This document shows, one piece after another, positions 44,663-54,327 of a DNA stretch of 64,000 bases. The stretch comes from Flavobacterium enshiense. GTDB taxonomy: Bacteria; Bacteroidota; Bacteroidia; Flavobacteriales; Flavobacteriaceae. Positions within the stretch are counted from its first letter, which is position 1. Each line of letters starts with the position of its first letter. The stretch spans positions 2,418,001 to 2,482,000 of the forward strand of contig NZ_CP090376.1 in assembly GCF_022836875.1 (NCBI RefSeq), given 5' to 3'. Both the position numbers and the translations under genes were made by a program. A model generated the notes under the pieces. That model was not told where the DNA came from. It saw only the letters and a program-made list of their open reading frames with translations, and searched no databases.

Positions 44663-46993
44663 CTATCCAATTACATCCAGCTTCGCAAAACGCAACAATA
44701 ACTTCTTAATTCCTCCGACTTCAAATTTGATTTCTGCTTTTTTGTCTGCCCCCGCTCCTTCCGTATTCAGGATCTGCCCTTTTCCGAAGCGCTCATGCAT
44801 TACGATGTCCCCTATTGATAGATTACCGTCAAACAAATTGGCTTTACCAACAGGTGCCGCTCCTGAAACAGGCTTCAATTTACGAATATTTAAGTCAGGT
44901 TTCGGCTCATTATTTGTAATATATTTCGGAGGCGTACCTGCAACAGGTTTTGACAAACGAAGTTTCGATTTGTCTACATCTCCGAAAATATCAGTGTTAA
45001 TCATTGGTTTGTAACGGTAATTCGTCTCCACCGGTGTTAAATATTCCAAATATTGTGGATCAATTTCTTCGATAAAACGGGATGGCTCGCTATCCACAAG
45101 TTTTCCCCAACGGTAACGCGATTGGGCATACGTTAAATAAGCCTGATGTTCCGCACGGGTTAAGGCTACATAAAACAATCGGCGTTCTTCTTCCAGTTCG
45201 CTTCGGGTGTTCATACTCATCGCACTCGGGAACAAATCTTCTTCCATACCTACGATAAAAACCGTCGGGAATTCCAATCCTTTTGCCAAGTGAATGGTCA
45301 TTAATGCTACACGGTCATCATCACCGGTATCATTATCCAAATCGGTAGCCAAAGCCACATCTTCAAGGAATTCAGATAAAGCACCACGGGCACCATCAAC
45401 TTCTTTTTGACCTTCGATAAAATCCTTGATACCTCCCATTAAAACCTCAATGTTTTCAATACGGGCGATACCTTCCGGAGTGGCATCTTTTTTTAGTTCC
45501 TGAATTAAACCAGTTTTCTTGGTTACATGATCAGTCAGATAAAGCGCATCTTGATTTTCGTTGATAACCTGGAAACTCTTAATCATCATTACAAAATCCT
45601 GTAATTTGTTTTTAGTTCCCGATGTCAGTTTCAAATCGATTTTTTCAATGTGTTCCATGACTTCAAAGATGGAACGCTTATAATGATTGGCCGCTACCGT
45701 CAATTTTTCAATTGTAGAATTACCAATTCCTCTTGCCGGATAATTAATTACGCGAATCAGTGCCTCCTCGTCTTTCGGATTGATAACCAAACGCAAATAG
45801 CACAACACGTCTTTAATTTCCTTGCGCTGATAGAACGACAATCCTCCGTAAATTCGGTACGGAATATCTCTTTTACGCAAAGCATCTTCCATTGCTCGTG
45901 ATTGAGCGTTGGTACGGTACAAAATAGCAAACTGTCCGTTCATCATCTGCTTTTGCATCTTCTCTTCAAAAATGGTGGAAGCTACAAAACGGCCTTCTTC
46001 CCCATCAGTTAAACTGCGGTGGATTTTAATTTTCGGACCGAATTCATTCGCTGTCCAAACCACTTTGTCCAACTTTGTTTTATTCTTGTCGATTATCGTA
46101 TTGGCGGCTTCCACAATATTTCTGGTGGAACGGTAATTCTGCTCCAAACGATACGTTTGAACACCTTCGTAATCCTTCTGGAAATTTAAAATATTATTGA
46201 TGTTCGCTCCGCGGAAAGCATAGATACTCTGCGCATCATCACCTACCACACAGATATTATGGAATCTGTCGGATAAAGCGCGAACAATCAAATATTGCGA
46301 ATGGTTTGTATCCTGATACTCATCCACCAAAATATATCTGAAACGATCCTGATACTTTGCCAATACATCCGGAAAACGATTTAACAATTCATTGGTTTTC
46401 AACAACAAATCATCAAAATCCATGGCTCCGGATTTAAAACAACGCTCCACATACTGATTGTAAATCTCACCCATACGCGGTTTTTTACTCATCGCATCGG
46501 CTTCCTGCAATTCCGGATTGTTGAAATACGCTTTTACAGTAATAAGACTGTTCTTATACGACGAAATTCGGCCGAAAACCTGTTTTGGTTTGTAGACATC
46601 CTTGTCCAGCTGCATCTCCTTGATAATTTGTCCGATTAAACGCACAGAATCCTGAGCGTCATAAATGGTGAAATTACTTGGATATCCTAATTTATCAGCT
46701 TCGATACGCAAAATCTTAGCAAAAACCGAGTGAAAGGTTCCCATCCAAAGATTTTTGGCTTCCGGACCTACAATATCGGTAATACGTTTTTTCATCTCAC
46801 GTGCCGCCTTATTGGTAAACGTAAGCGATAAGATATTAAAAGCATCAACGCCCTGATGAATTAGATTGGCAATACGAACCGTAAGCACACGAGTTTTTCC
46901 GGAACCGGCACCCGCAATCACTATCATTGGTCCGTCTTTTTGCAGTACGGGCGCACGCTGAGCTTCGTTAAGCTGATTTATTATCTGTTGCAT
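44663..46993 (-). CDS. pcrA: UvrD/PcrA-type ATP-dependent DNA helicase
   Basis: 776 residues, superfamily 1A 3'-5' helicase used in repair and replication-fork clearance. Walker A GAGSGKT (28-34), LTFTNKAAREMKKR (motif Ia), DEYQDTNHSQ (II), GDDAQSIYAFRGA (III), EQNYRSTRNI (IV), MTIHLAKGLEFPTVFI (V) and YVALTRAEHQAYL (VI), and a C-terminal HERFGKGQILNTEG Tudor-like domain typical of PcrA. The open frame starts with a TTG eight codons upstream (47017); ATG 46993 fits the family start. Confidence 0.95.
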   Translation of the reverse strand: MQQIINQLNEAQRAPVLQKDGPMIVIAGAGSGKTRVLTVRIANLIHQGVDAFNILSLTFTNKAAREMKKRITDIVGPEAKNLWMGTFHSVFAKILRIEADKLGYPSNFTIYDAQDSVRLIGQIIKEMQLDKDVYKPKQVFGRISSYKNSLITVKAYFNNPELQEADAMSKKPRMGEIYNQYVERCFKSGAMDFDDLLLKTNELLNRFPDVLAKYQDRFRYILVDEYQDTNHSQYLIVRALSDRFHNICVVGDDAQSIYAFRGANINNILNFQKDYEGVQTYRLEQNYRSTRNIVEAANTIIDKNKTKLDKVVWTANEFGPKIKIHRSLTDGEEGRFVASTIFEEKMQKQMMNGQFAILYRTNAQSRAMEDALRKRDIPYRIYGGLSFYQRKEIKDVLCYLRLVINPKDEEALIRVINYPARGIGNSTIEKLTVAANHYKRSIFEVMEHIEKIDLKLTSGTKNKLQDFVMMIKSFQVINENQDALYLTDHVTKKTGLIQELKKDATPEGIARIENIEVLMGGIKDFIEGQKEVDGARGALSEFLEDVALATDLDNDTGDDDRVALMTIHLAKGLEFPTVFIVGMEEDLFPSAMSMNTRSELEEERRLFYVALTRAEHQAYLTYAQSRYRWGKLVDSEPSRFIEEIDPQYLEYLTPVETNYRYKPMINTDIFGDVDKSKLRLSKPVAGTPPKYITNNEPKPDLNIRKLKPVSGAAPVGKANLFDGNLSIGDIVMHERFGKGQILNTEGAGADKKAEIKFEVGGIKKLLLRFAKLDVIG

Positions 46994-47054
46994 TTTATTT
47001 GAATCACTGACTTTCAAAATAACTGGATTTCTTGGTTATTGAAATTATAATCTA

Positions 47055-47062
47055 CAAAAATA
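47055..47062 (-). promoter_or_regulatory. Candidate -7 element (TATTTTTG) of pcrA
   Basis: TAnnTTTG match on the minus strand about 60 bp before the chosen ATG. Confidence 0.4.
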
Positions 47063-47068
47063 ACCATA

Positions 47069-47100
47069 AAAAAAAGACATTCAAGTTTTGAATGCCTTTT
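47069..47100 (-). terminator. Terminator of the CarboxypepD_reg-like gene
   Basis: Stem AAAAGgCATTCAAa / TTGAATGtCTTTT on the minus strand, followed by T4 and more; just after the stop at 47105. Confidence 0.85.
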
Positions 47101-47104
47101 AACG

Positions 47105-48277
47105 TTACAATTTAGAAGCTAAACTTTCGATTATCTGTTTTTCTTCTTCCGTTGGGGTTAATCCCGAATCGAATTCCCAATAATTGGTCAGTATCGTGTT
47201 TCGTTTATTAAATAAAGATTTTTCTTTATAAACATCACTTTTATCGTATGGAACCGGCTTTGTACCGAAGTTTGTCGTAACCAGATAATTCTTCACTTCA
47301 ATACGTTCTTCTTCTTTCTTCTTATTGGTTGTTTTGAAACCTATCTCTTCTTTTGAACTCGCTAAATAATAATTTTTTCCGTCGTATTTATAGGTGGCGT
47401 TAAAAACGGAATTAAAAATTTTTCCTTTAATCACTAAAAAATCGGTTACACCTTTAAACTCATAACGTTCAGTTAGTACCGAAGAGTTGATTTCGATTAT
47501 GATATTCTTTTTATAATCGTAAACTATATAGAAATCCGGCAAATAACCATCAATATTTTGTAACGGCCTGATATTCATAATGTAACAATCCTGCTTATTT
47601 GGAAACGTTTTTATTTCGTAATCGTATTTTTTCTTCGAATAAGCCTCGACCACTTTTTCAAGGTATTTGAATTCATAGTAGTTACCAATTATATCGTTTA
47701 AATTGTATCCCAAAGTGCTTTCATCAACTTCATCATTAATCAATCCGTAAAAACGGTTTTGTTCTACCAGTATATCAGTCTTAACACTGGTGGGTCTTCC
47801 CTGAATGTAAAAATTTAAAAGTCCGTCGTTAAATGACGTGTACTTATCATTTTTCTTAAAGAATTCACGGACATAGACTTTAAGGTTTACCGGAATTGTT
47901 AATTTATCGGAGGAATTTTCTACCAGTTTCTTTAAAATTTCCTGAGGGTGTTTTGTGGTGATGATAACTTCTTCAAGCGTTTTGGTACTGCGATCCATAT
48001 AAATTATGTTCTCTTTCAGCTTTAAAGAAGATGAATTGATTGTAATTGTCTTATAAGAGGCGTGCGAAATCTGAATCTTTGAAGGTTTATCCAGGGAAAT
48101 TTTAAAAATACCGTCTTTATTACTTACTAGTCCCTGTCTGGTGTTAAGGACCGTAATGGAAGCATCTTCAATAGGCAGATTGGTTTCGTAGTCTTTTAGG
48201 GCAACAGTAATTTCAACGTTTTGTGAAAAAACCCCTAAATGCATAAAAAACATAAAAACCAGTAATAACTTTTTCAT
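47105..48277 (-). CDS. Carboxypeptidase-regulatory-like domain protein, putative envelope protein
   Basis: 390 residues. Signal peptide MKKLLLVFMFFMHLGVFSQ, then a carboxypeptidase-D-regulatory-like beta sandwich (about 22-100: LPIEDASITVLNTRQGLVSNKDGIF). A longer domain with a TKTLEEVIITTKHP linker, as in TonB-receptor-like proteins, follows, and a beta-rich C-terminal part. No plug or barrel is present, so it is not a TonB-dependent receptor itself. Function unknown. Stand-alone. Confidence 0.85.
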   Translation of the reverse strand: MKKLLLVFMFFMHLGVFSQNVEITVALKDYETNLPIEDASITVLNTRQGLVSNKDGIFKISLDKPSKIQISHASYKTITINSSSLKLKENIIYMDRSTKTLEEVIITTKHPQEILKKLVENSSDKLTIPVNLKVYVREFFKKNDKYTSFNDGLLNFYIQGRPTSVKTDILVEQNRFYGLINDEVDESTLGYNLNDIIGNYYEFKYLEKVVEAYSKKKYDYEIKTFPNKQDCYIMNIRPLQNIDGYLPDFYIVYDYKKNIIIEINSSVLTERYEFKGVTDFLVIKGKIFNSVFNATYKYDGKNYYLASSKEEIGFKTTNKKKEEERIEVKNYLVTTNFGTKPVPYDKSDVYKEKSLFNKRNTILTNYWEFDSGLTPTEEEKQIIESLASKL

Positions 48278-48348
48278 ATTTTTACCGTGTTATTGACAAA
48301 ATTAACGAAAAAGATTTCAAGGACACATCCTGAATTCCGTTAATCTTA

Positions 48349-48356
48349 TACTTTTG
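48349..48356 (+). promoter_or_regulatory. Candidate -7 element (TACTTTTG) of the small anchored protein gene
   Basis: TAnnTTTG match 19 bp before the ATG at 48376. Confidence 0.5.
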
Positions 48357-48375
48357 CATAAATTAAACCCAAAAA

Positions 48376-48894
48376 ATGGATTATTCTAAAATAATTGATA
48401 TCGCAGCTTACACACTACCTTCAATAGTAACAGGAGGTGTAGCTTATTACATTTTTAATTCTTATTTAAAAAACGAAGAAGGCCGAAGACGTTTCCTTTT
48501 ACACAAAGAATCCCAAAAAACGGCTTTACCCTTACGTTTACAGGCTTATGAGCGCATGGCTTTATTTTTAGAGCGTATTAACCCCGGAAAACTGTTGGTT
48601 CGTGTTGCTCCTCTTTCTATCGACAAGAACGATTATGAGTCTTTATTGATTCATCATATCGAACAGGAATTTGAACATAATTTAACGCAACAGGTTTATA
48701 TTTCAGACGAATGCTGGAACATTATCCTTACAGCAAAAAATACCATTATTCAAACTATCCGAAAAACAACTTTACAAGTTGAAAATGCAGACAAATTGCG
48801 CGAAAAACTCCTGACCGATTTATTGGATAAGCAATCCCCTACCGTTTTAGCATTGTCTTTCATAAAAAATGAAATCACAGAAATTCTTGGATAA
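48376..48894 (+). CDS. Conserved hypothetical protein with N-terminal membrane anchor
   Basis: 172 residues. One TM helix (about 9-30, AAYTLPSIVTGGVAYYIFN), then a soluble helical part with RRRFLLHKESQKTALPLRLQAYERM and LRVAP-like elements. It is conserved among flavobacteria in my recollection but has no known function. The helical, Arg/Glu-rich body facing the cytoplasm suggests a scaffold rather than an enzyme (inference). Confidence 0.75.
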   Translation: MDYSKIIDIAAYTLPSIVTGGVAYYIFNSYLKNEEGRRRFLLHKESQKTALPLRLQAYERMALFLERINPGKLLVRVAPLSIDKNDYESLLIHHIEQEFEHNLTQQVYISDECWNIILTAKNTIIQTIRKTTLQVENADKLREKLLTDLLDKQSPTVLALSFIKNEITEILG

Positions 48895-48897
48895 ATA

Positions 48898-48925
48898 AGA
48901 GCCCTGATTATCGGGGCTTTTTTAT
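48898..48925 (+). terminator. Rho-independent terminator after the anchored protein gene
   Basis: Stem GCCCtGAT / ATCgGGGC (tight loop), followed by T7. Confidence 0.8.
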
Positions 48926-49095
48926 TGTATACAATCTTTAATGATAACAATCCACTCTTATCGTTATGTTTCTTTCTCCGCCTGCATATAGCCTCTAAAT
49001 CTTCCAATATTTATCTTACCCCCAAAATATTCCCTCATTAATTAAATTTATCTAGTAGAAAGATGCGTGCATAAGAAATTGGTTGCGTACAATTC

Positions 49096-51162
49096 TTACA
49101 ATAATTTTTGCAGCTGCATTTTTTCGTTTTCAGGCAAGGTAGGCAACAACTCCTGAAAATATTTTTTAAATGTATCCTGTTTCAGCATTTCCCTTATTTT
49201 TTCACGACAAAACTTAGTAAACTGCCATTTTGGGTGTGTCAACCCATTTACCAAATTAGGCAACACGTTTTTATCGGCTTTGTTTAGGAACAACAAATTT
49301 ACAATGGCGTTTTGTCTTGTATTTGCTTCAAAATCCGGCGTAGTATACCTCAATAATTCATCATAAAACTTCACCTTGTTCTCTTCTTGATAGTCCGGTT
49401 TAGCCAAAGCCAATGTCAGCCAGGCTATTCGTAAATTCTTATCACTGAAACCAACCCAGTCTTTGGTTTGTTCCAATAATGAAACCCGATCTTCCGGAAA
49501 TTGTGCCATTAAATTTTTAAACGCTATTTCTCTTGTCAAATAAGAAGTGTCGTTCAGTAAAGTCGTGTATTCCGTTTTGAAATCAGGCGGAATTTGTTTC
49601 ATCGTAACAGCAATGGCTTGTCTGACTTTACTATTATTCGATTTCATTGCCTCAACCAGCAGGACTTTTTTCTCCTCGAAAGGAACTTCTGTCATCTGAT
49701 AAACAACTTCCTCTTTCATCGGATAAAAAGCATCTGAATTCAAAATGGCTTCAAAACGGGTTTTCTTTTCCGAAAAAGGTACTTCCGATTGCTCTACCAA
49801 ATTAAGGTAATCCGACATGAATTTGTTTTTCTTCAAAATAACCAATGCTTCATTTACCTGAAATCCGGAGGCTTCCAACCAGTTTTTTCTAAAGGCATTG
49901 GTATCGAATTTGGAAACTTTATTAATCTCAACCAGAAAATTATCCGTATTCACATTTTCGAATCTGTATTTCTTTAAATAACGTTCGACTGCCTTTTTAA
50001 AATCTTTATCACCAACTTGTTCTCTCAGATAATGCAGTGCCCAGGCTCCTTTCTGGTAAAAAGTAAGCGAACTTGCTTTTTCGTTCAAAAGCGGAATCGT
50101 ATCTTTTTTCGAAGCTCTTTGCAATGTTTCTGCCGTCTGATACAATTCGAAATTAAAATGGTCCTCGCCAAAGAGTTCCTTTTCGGCCATTAATGCATAA
50201 TACGTCGCAAAACCTTCCTGTAACCAATGGTGTTTTCCCGATTGGGCCGTAACCATGTCGCCAAACCACTGATGGGCTAATTCATGGGCATTTACATTCA
50301 TGTAAGTTCGGTCATTAAACCCGATTTCATCCACTACAAAATCCTGCGCGAAAATTGTTGATGTGGTGTTTTCCATCCCGGCATATAAAAAATCCATCAC
50401 CGGAACCTGGCGATAGACTTCCCAAGGATATTTCACACCTATTTCGCGCTCAAAAAAGTCAAATATCTCTTTTGAATATTTATAGGTTGTTAAGAATTTG
50501 TCCTTGTCTTCTTCCCGCAGATAAAATTCCAATGGTATTCCTGATTTTGAAGTTTCTGCTTTCTTAGCAAACTTACCTATGGCCAGCATTACCAAATAGG
50601 AACTCATAGGTTTTTGCATTTGGTAGTTCCAGGTTTTTAGATTCCCCTTTGAATTCATGACGATGCTTTTTAAAACACCGTTCGATAAAACCGTAAAATC
50701 ATTTCTGAACTGTGCCGAGATATTAAAGATCACTTTTTCGTTTACGTCGTCAAAACTAGGCAGCCAATGTGACGTATATTTCCCTTGACCCTGCGTCCAG
50801 ATTTGTCCGGAACCTGTTGAAAAATCACCCACAAAATACATAGTTTGCTTCGGTTTTGCCGAATAGAAAAATTCAAGTTTGTTTTTTCCTTTCTTATAGC
50901 CTTCGAAAAGATTTAATGTTTTTCCCGAGTTTTTAAATTGTACTGATTTACCATTGATTTTTACATCACTGAATTCCATTCTGACAGCATCAATTTTAAT
51001 GGTATCCGTTTTGGATTTCACTACAAAATCATAAGCAACATTTCCACTGATGGATTTTTCAATGGAATTTGGATTCAGATTGGCGTGTAACGAAATAAAA
51101 TCGACTTTCTTGCTTTGTTGTGCAAAAGCGAATGAAGTGATAATCAGTAAAAAATATTTCAT
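49096..51162 (-). CDS. M1 family zinc metallo-aminopeptidase
   Basis: 688 residues from ATG 51162, where the signal peptide MKYFLLIITSFAFAQQ begins. The M1 motifs are complete: YAGMENTTS (exopeptidase GxMEN-type) and HELAHQWFGD (zinc HExxH) with the third ligand Glu in LQEGFATYYA. The C-terminal half consists of HEAT-like helices. Exported, so it probably digests peptides in the periplasm or outside. The open frame extends to 51192, but a promoter-like element covers 51182-51189. Confidence 0.92.
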   Translation of the reverse strand: MKYFLLIITSFAFAQQSKKVDFISLHANLNPNSIEKSISGNVAYDFVVKSKTDTIKIDAVRMEFSDVKINGKSVQFKNSGKTLNLFEGYKKGKNKLEFFYSAKPKQTMYFVGDFSTGSGQIWTQGQGKYTSHWLPSFDDVNEKVIFNISAQFRNDFTVLSNGVLKSIVMNSKGNLKTWNYQMQKPMSSYLVMLAIGKFAKKAETSKSGIPLEFYLREEDKDKFLTTYKYSKEIFDFFEREIGVKYPWEVYRQVPVMDFLYAGMENTTSTIFAQDFVVDEIGFNDRTYMNVNAHELAHQWFGDMVTAQSGKHHWLQEGFATYYALMAEKELFGEDHFNFELYQTAETLQRASKKDTIPLLNEKASSLTFYQKGAWALHYLREQVGDKDFKKAVERYLKKYRFENVNTDNFLVEINKVSKFDTNAFRKNWLEASGFQVNEALVILKKNKFMSDYLNLVEQSEVPFSEKKTRFEAILNSDAFYPMKEEVVYQMTEVPFEEKKVLLVEAMKSNNSKVRQAIAVTMKQIPPDFKTEYTTLLNDTSYLTREIAFKNLMAQFPEDRVSLLEQTKDWVGFSDKNLRIAWLTLALAKPDYQEENKVKFYDELLRYTTPDFEANTRQNAIVNLLFLNKADKNVLPNLVNGLTHPKWQFTKFCREKIREMLKQDTFKKYFQELLPTLPENEKMQLQKLL

Positions 51163-51181
51163 GTTAAATTTATAAGAATCC

Positions 51182-51189
51182 CAAAAATA
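51182..51189 (-). promoter_or_regulatory. Candidate -7 element (TATTTTTG) of the M1 aminopeptidase gene
   Basis: TAnnTTTG match on the minus strand 20 bp before ATG 51162. Confidence 0.45.
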
Positions 51190-51230
51190 CAAAGGTTAAT
51201 TTAATCTCGGGAAAAATATAATCACAACGT

Positions 51231-51292
51231 TGTCATCTCGACCAACGGGAGAGATCTCATAAAAAGGAGATTCCTCCTCCGTCGGAATGACA
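51231..51292. repeat. REP-like intergenic palindrome
   Basis: TGTCATCTCGACCAACGGGAG … AGATCTC … GGAGATT … CTCCGTCGGAATGACA: outer arms TGTCAT(C/t)TCGAC / GTCGGAATGACA and inner GAGATCTC / GGAGATT can fold into one imperfect hairpin of about 62 bp. This type of tgtcat-tcgac palindrome is a well-known intergenic repeat in Bacteroidota genomes. Here it lies between the divergent M1 peptidase and Dph6-like genes. Confidence 0.75.
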
Positions 51293-51354
51293 GAACAGGA
51301 TACAAGAATTATTTCCATGCAAAATTCTATGAAATAAACTAAACTCATTTTTGT

Positions 51355-52110
51355 ATGTTTACTTCCAAATTACACGATTTGAAAAAGAAAGCCCTTTTTA
51401 ACTGGAGCAGCGGAAAAGATTCAGCTCTCGCCTTATATAAAACCCTCCAGAATTCCGAAATAGAAATCGTTTCGCTTTTAACGAGCGTCAACAAACAATA
51501 CAACCGTATTTCCATGCATGGCGTTCGCGCGGAACTCCTGGAACAACAAGCACAAAGCATCGGATTACCACTTTATAAAATGGAAATTCCCGAAATGCCA
51601 ACCATGGAAGTTTATGAAGATGTCATGCGTCAGGCTCTGAATCATTTCAAAGAAAAAGGCGTGACTCATTCTGTTTTTGGCGATATTTTCCTGGAAGATT
51701 TACGAAAATACCGAGAAGATAAATTAGCTGAAATGCAATTGGAAGGCGTTTTTCCGCTTTGGAAAATTGATACCAAAGAGTTAATCCAAGAGTTTCTGGA
51801 TTTGGGTTTCAAAACAATAGTGACATGCGTTAACGAACGTAATCTTGACAAAAGTTTTGTAGGAAGAGTTATTGATGAGCAATTCATAACCGATTTACCT
51901 GAAAACGTTGATGTTTGTGGGGAAAACGGAGAATTTCATACCTTTACTTTTGACGGACCTATTTTCTCCAAACCAATCGATTTCGAAATAGGAGAAATTG
52001 TGTATCGTAAATATGAAAAACCAAAAACAGAATCTTCCAATACGGCATGCGATACCAATGACAGTGCTTTTGATTACGGATTTTGGTATTGCGATTTGAT
52101 TCCGAAATAA
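51355..52110 (+). CDS. Diphthine-ammonia-ligase-like ATP pyrophosphatase (Dph6/MJ0570 family)
   Basis: 251 residues. PP-loop NWSSGKDSALAL (about 16-27), SMHGVR, SVFGDIF and CGENGEFHTF, all typical of the Dph6 family of adenine-nucleotide alpha-hydrolase-like ligases. Bacteria do not have diphthamide, so the substrate differs from the eukaryotic one and is unknown. It is followed 53 bp later by recG. Confidence 0.88.
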   Translation: MFTSKLHDLKKKALFNWSSGKDSALALYKTLQNSEIEIVSLLTSVNKQYNRISMHGVRAELLEQQAQSIGLPLYKMEIPEMPTMEVYEDVMRQALNHFKEKGVTHSVFGDIFLEDLRKYREDKLAEMQLEGVFPLWKIDTKELIQEFLDLGFKTIVTCVNERNLDKSFVGRVIDEQFITDLPENVDVCGENGEFHTFTFDGPIFSKPIDFEIGEIVYRKYEKPKTESSNTACDTNDSAFDYGFWYCDLIPK

Positions 52111-52163
52111 CTTTTCAATTGAAAAATTAAGTTTTATATTCGCTTTACTTTTTACAAGCCAAA

Positions 52164-54266
52164 ATGAATAACTTGCTAGATACTCCCATTGAATATCTGA
52201 AAGGCGTTGGACCTCAGCGCGGGGATTTGTTGCGTAAGGAACTGAACATTCATCGATACGGCGATTTAATCAATCTTTACCCGAACCGTTACATCGACCG
52301 CACGCGTTATTACAAAATCAACGAACTGCAAAACAGCAACTCAGAGGTTCAGATTGTAGGGAAAGTGATCCACATTAAATCCGTCGAACAGAAAAAAGGC
52401 AAACGTCTGGTAGCCACTTTTGTGGATGATACCGGCGAAATGGAACTGGTGTGGTTTCAGGGACAGAAATGGATACGCGAAAATCTGAAATTAAACACGC
52501 CTTATGTCATCTTCGGAAAAACTACTTCCTTCAACGGATTGTTCAACATGGCACATCCCGAAATGGAATTATTGGAAGAACATAAAGCAAGTTTACGATC
52601 GGCCATGCAACCGGTTTATCCAAGTACCGAAAAACTTGCCAATAAAGGGATTTCAAACAAAGTCATCAATAAAATGATGCAGCAGTTGTTTATTGAAACG
52701 CATTCTTTATTCACCGAAACCCTTCCAACCTATCTACTCGAAGAACTAAAGCTGATACCGAAGAACGCTGCGATCTTCAACATTCATTTTCCGAAGAGTC
52801 AGGAACTTTTAGCCAAAGCGCAATTCCGATTGAAATTTGAAGAATTGTTCTTTATCCAGTTGCAACTGATTACGAAGAACCTCATCCGCAAACATAAAAT
52901 TAAAGGACATCCTTTTGAAAAAGTAGGCGATTATTTTACGACCTTCTATAACAATCACCTTCCGTTTGATTTAACCAATGCGCAGAAAAAAGTACTGAAA
53001 GAAATCCGAAATGATTTAGGCAGCAATGCACAAATGAACCGATTACTTCAGGGAGATGTTGGTTCCGGAAAAACCATCGTTGGATTGATGAGTATGCTTT
53101 TGGCTATCGATAACGGTTTTCAGGCTTGTCTAATGGCGCCGACAGAAATCCTAGCTTCACAACATTTTGTCGGTATAACCGAATTGGCCAAAGATCTAAA
53201 CCTCAACATAAAACTATTAACCGGTTCAACTAAAACTTCAGATAGAAAAATCATCCATGAAGAACTTGAAAACGGCAGTCTGCACATCATAATCGGTACA
53301 CATGCTTTATTGGAAGACAAGGTGCAATTCAAAAATCTTGGTCTGGCAATTATAGATGAGCAGCATCGTTTTGGCGTGGAGCAGCGCAGTAAGTTGTGGA
53401 AAAAAAATGAAGTTCCTCCACACGTTCTGGTAATGACCGCCACTCCTATTCCGCGTACTTTAGCGATGAGTTTGTATGGTGATTTGGATGTTTCCGTTAT
53501 TGACGAATTACCGCCGGGCAGAAAGCCAATCCAAACCGTACATCGTTATGACAATAACCGACTGAAAGTATGGAAATTCCTGAGGGATGAAATTGCCAAG
53601 GGTAGACAGATCTATATTGTATATCCGCTCATCCAGGAATCGGAAAAAATGGATTATAAAGACTTGATGGATGGTTACGAAGGAATTTCACGTGATTTTC
53701 CATTACCTCAATATTCCGTTTCAATTGTACACGGACAAATGAAACCGTCTGAAAAAGATGCCGAAATGAAGCGCTTTTCAGAAGGAAAAACCAATATAAT
53801 GGTTGCAACGACGGTTATTGAAGTCGGTGTTAATGTTCCCAATGCCAGCGTGATGATTATTGAGAGCGCCGAGCGTTTCGGATTATCACAATTGCATCAG
53901 TTACGTGGGAGAGTCGGACGTGGCGCCGAGCAGAGTTACTGCATCTTAATGACCGGACATAAGTTGAGCAACGATACCAAAACCCGAATCGAAACCATGT
54001 GTGCGACAAATGACGGTTTTGAGATTGCGGAAGTCGATTTAAAACTTCGCGGACCTGGCGATATAATGGGAAAACAACAGAGTGGTGTTTTAAACTTACA
54101 AATAGCTGATCTGGTAAAAGACAAGGATGTTTTACTGTTAGCCCGTCACCACGCCATAAAGCTTTTAAAAGATGACGCTGCAATGGAAAAACCGGAACAT
54201 CAGACACTCAGAAGGGTATTCATTGAAATAAGCAAAAAGAAAACCATCTGGAATTACATTAGTTAG
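52164..54266 (+). CDS. recG: ATP-dependent DNA helicase RecG
   Basis: 700 residues. It remodels stalled replication forks and branch points. N-terminal wedge/OB domain (about 60-150, VATFVDDTGEMELVWF), Walker A GDVGSGKT (about 299-306), DEQH box IIDEQHRFG, TATPIPRTLAM (motif III), VHGQMKPSEKD, and the C-terminal TTVIEVGVNVPNAS…QLRGRVGRG helicase block. Full length for the family. Confidence 0.96.
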   Translation: MNNLLDTPIEYLKGVGPQRGDLLRKELNIHRYGDLINLYPNRYIDRTRYYKINELQNSNSEVQIVGKVIHIKSVEQKKGKRLVATFVDDTGEMELVWFQGQKWIRENLKLNTPYVIFGKTTSFNGLFNMAHPEMELLEEHKASLRSAMQPVYPSTEKLANKGISNKVINKMMQQLFIETHSLFTETLPTYLLEELKLIPKNAAIFNIHFPKSQELLAKAQFRLKFEELFFIQLQLITKNLIRKHKIKGHPFEKVGDYFTTFYNNHLPFDLTNAQKKVLKEIRNDLGSNAQMNRLLQGDVGSGKTIVGLMSMLLAIDNGFQACLMAPTEILASQHFVGITELAKDLNLNIKLLTGSTKTSDRKIIHEELENGSLHIIIGTHALLEDKVQFKNLGLAIIDEQHRFGVEQRSKLWKKNEVPPHVLVMTATPIPRTLAMSLYGDLDVSVIDELPPGRKPIQTVHRYDNNRLKVWKFLRDEIAKGRQIYIVYPLIQESEKMDYKDLMDGYEGISRDFPLPQYSVSIVHGQMKPSEKDAEMKRFSEGKTNIMVATTVIEVGVNVPNASVMIIESAERFGLSQLHQLRGRVGRGAEQSYCILMTGHKLSNDTKTRIETMCATNDGFEIAEVDLKLRGPGDIMGKQQSGVLNLQIADLVKDKDVLLLARHHAIKLLKDDAAMEKPEHQTLRRVFIEISKKKTIWNYIS

Positions 54267-54327
54267 GCTGGAGAAGAGAAACAAGATACAAGAAATTAGA
54301 GGACAGTGATAACTCATAAATCAAGAT

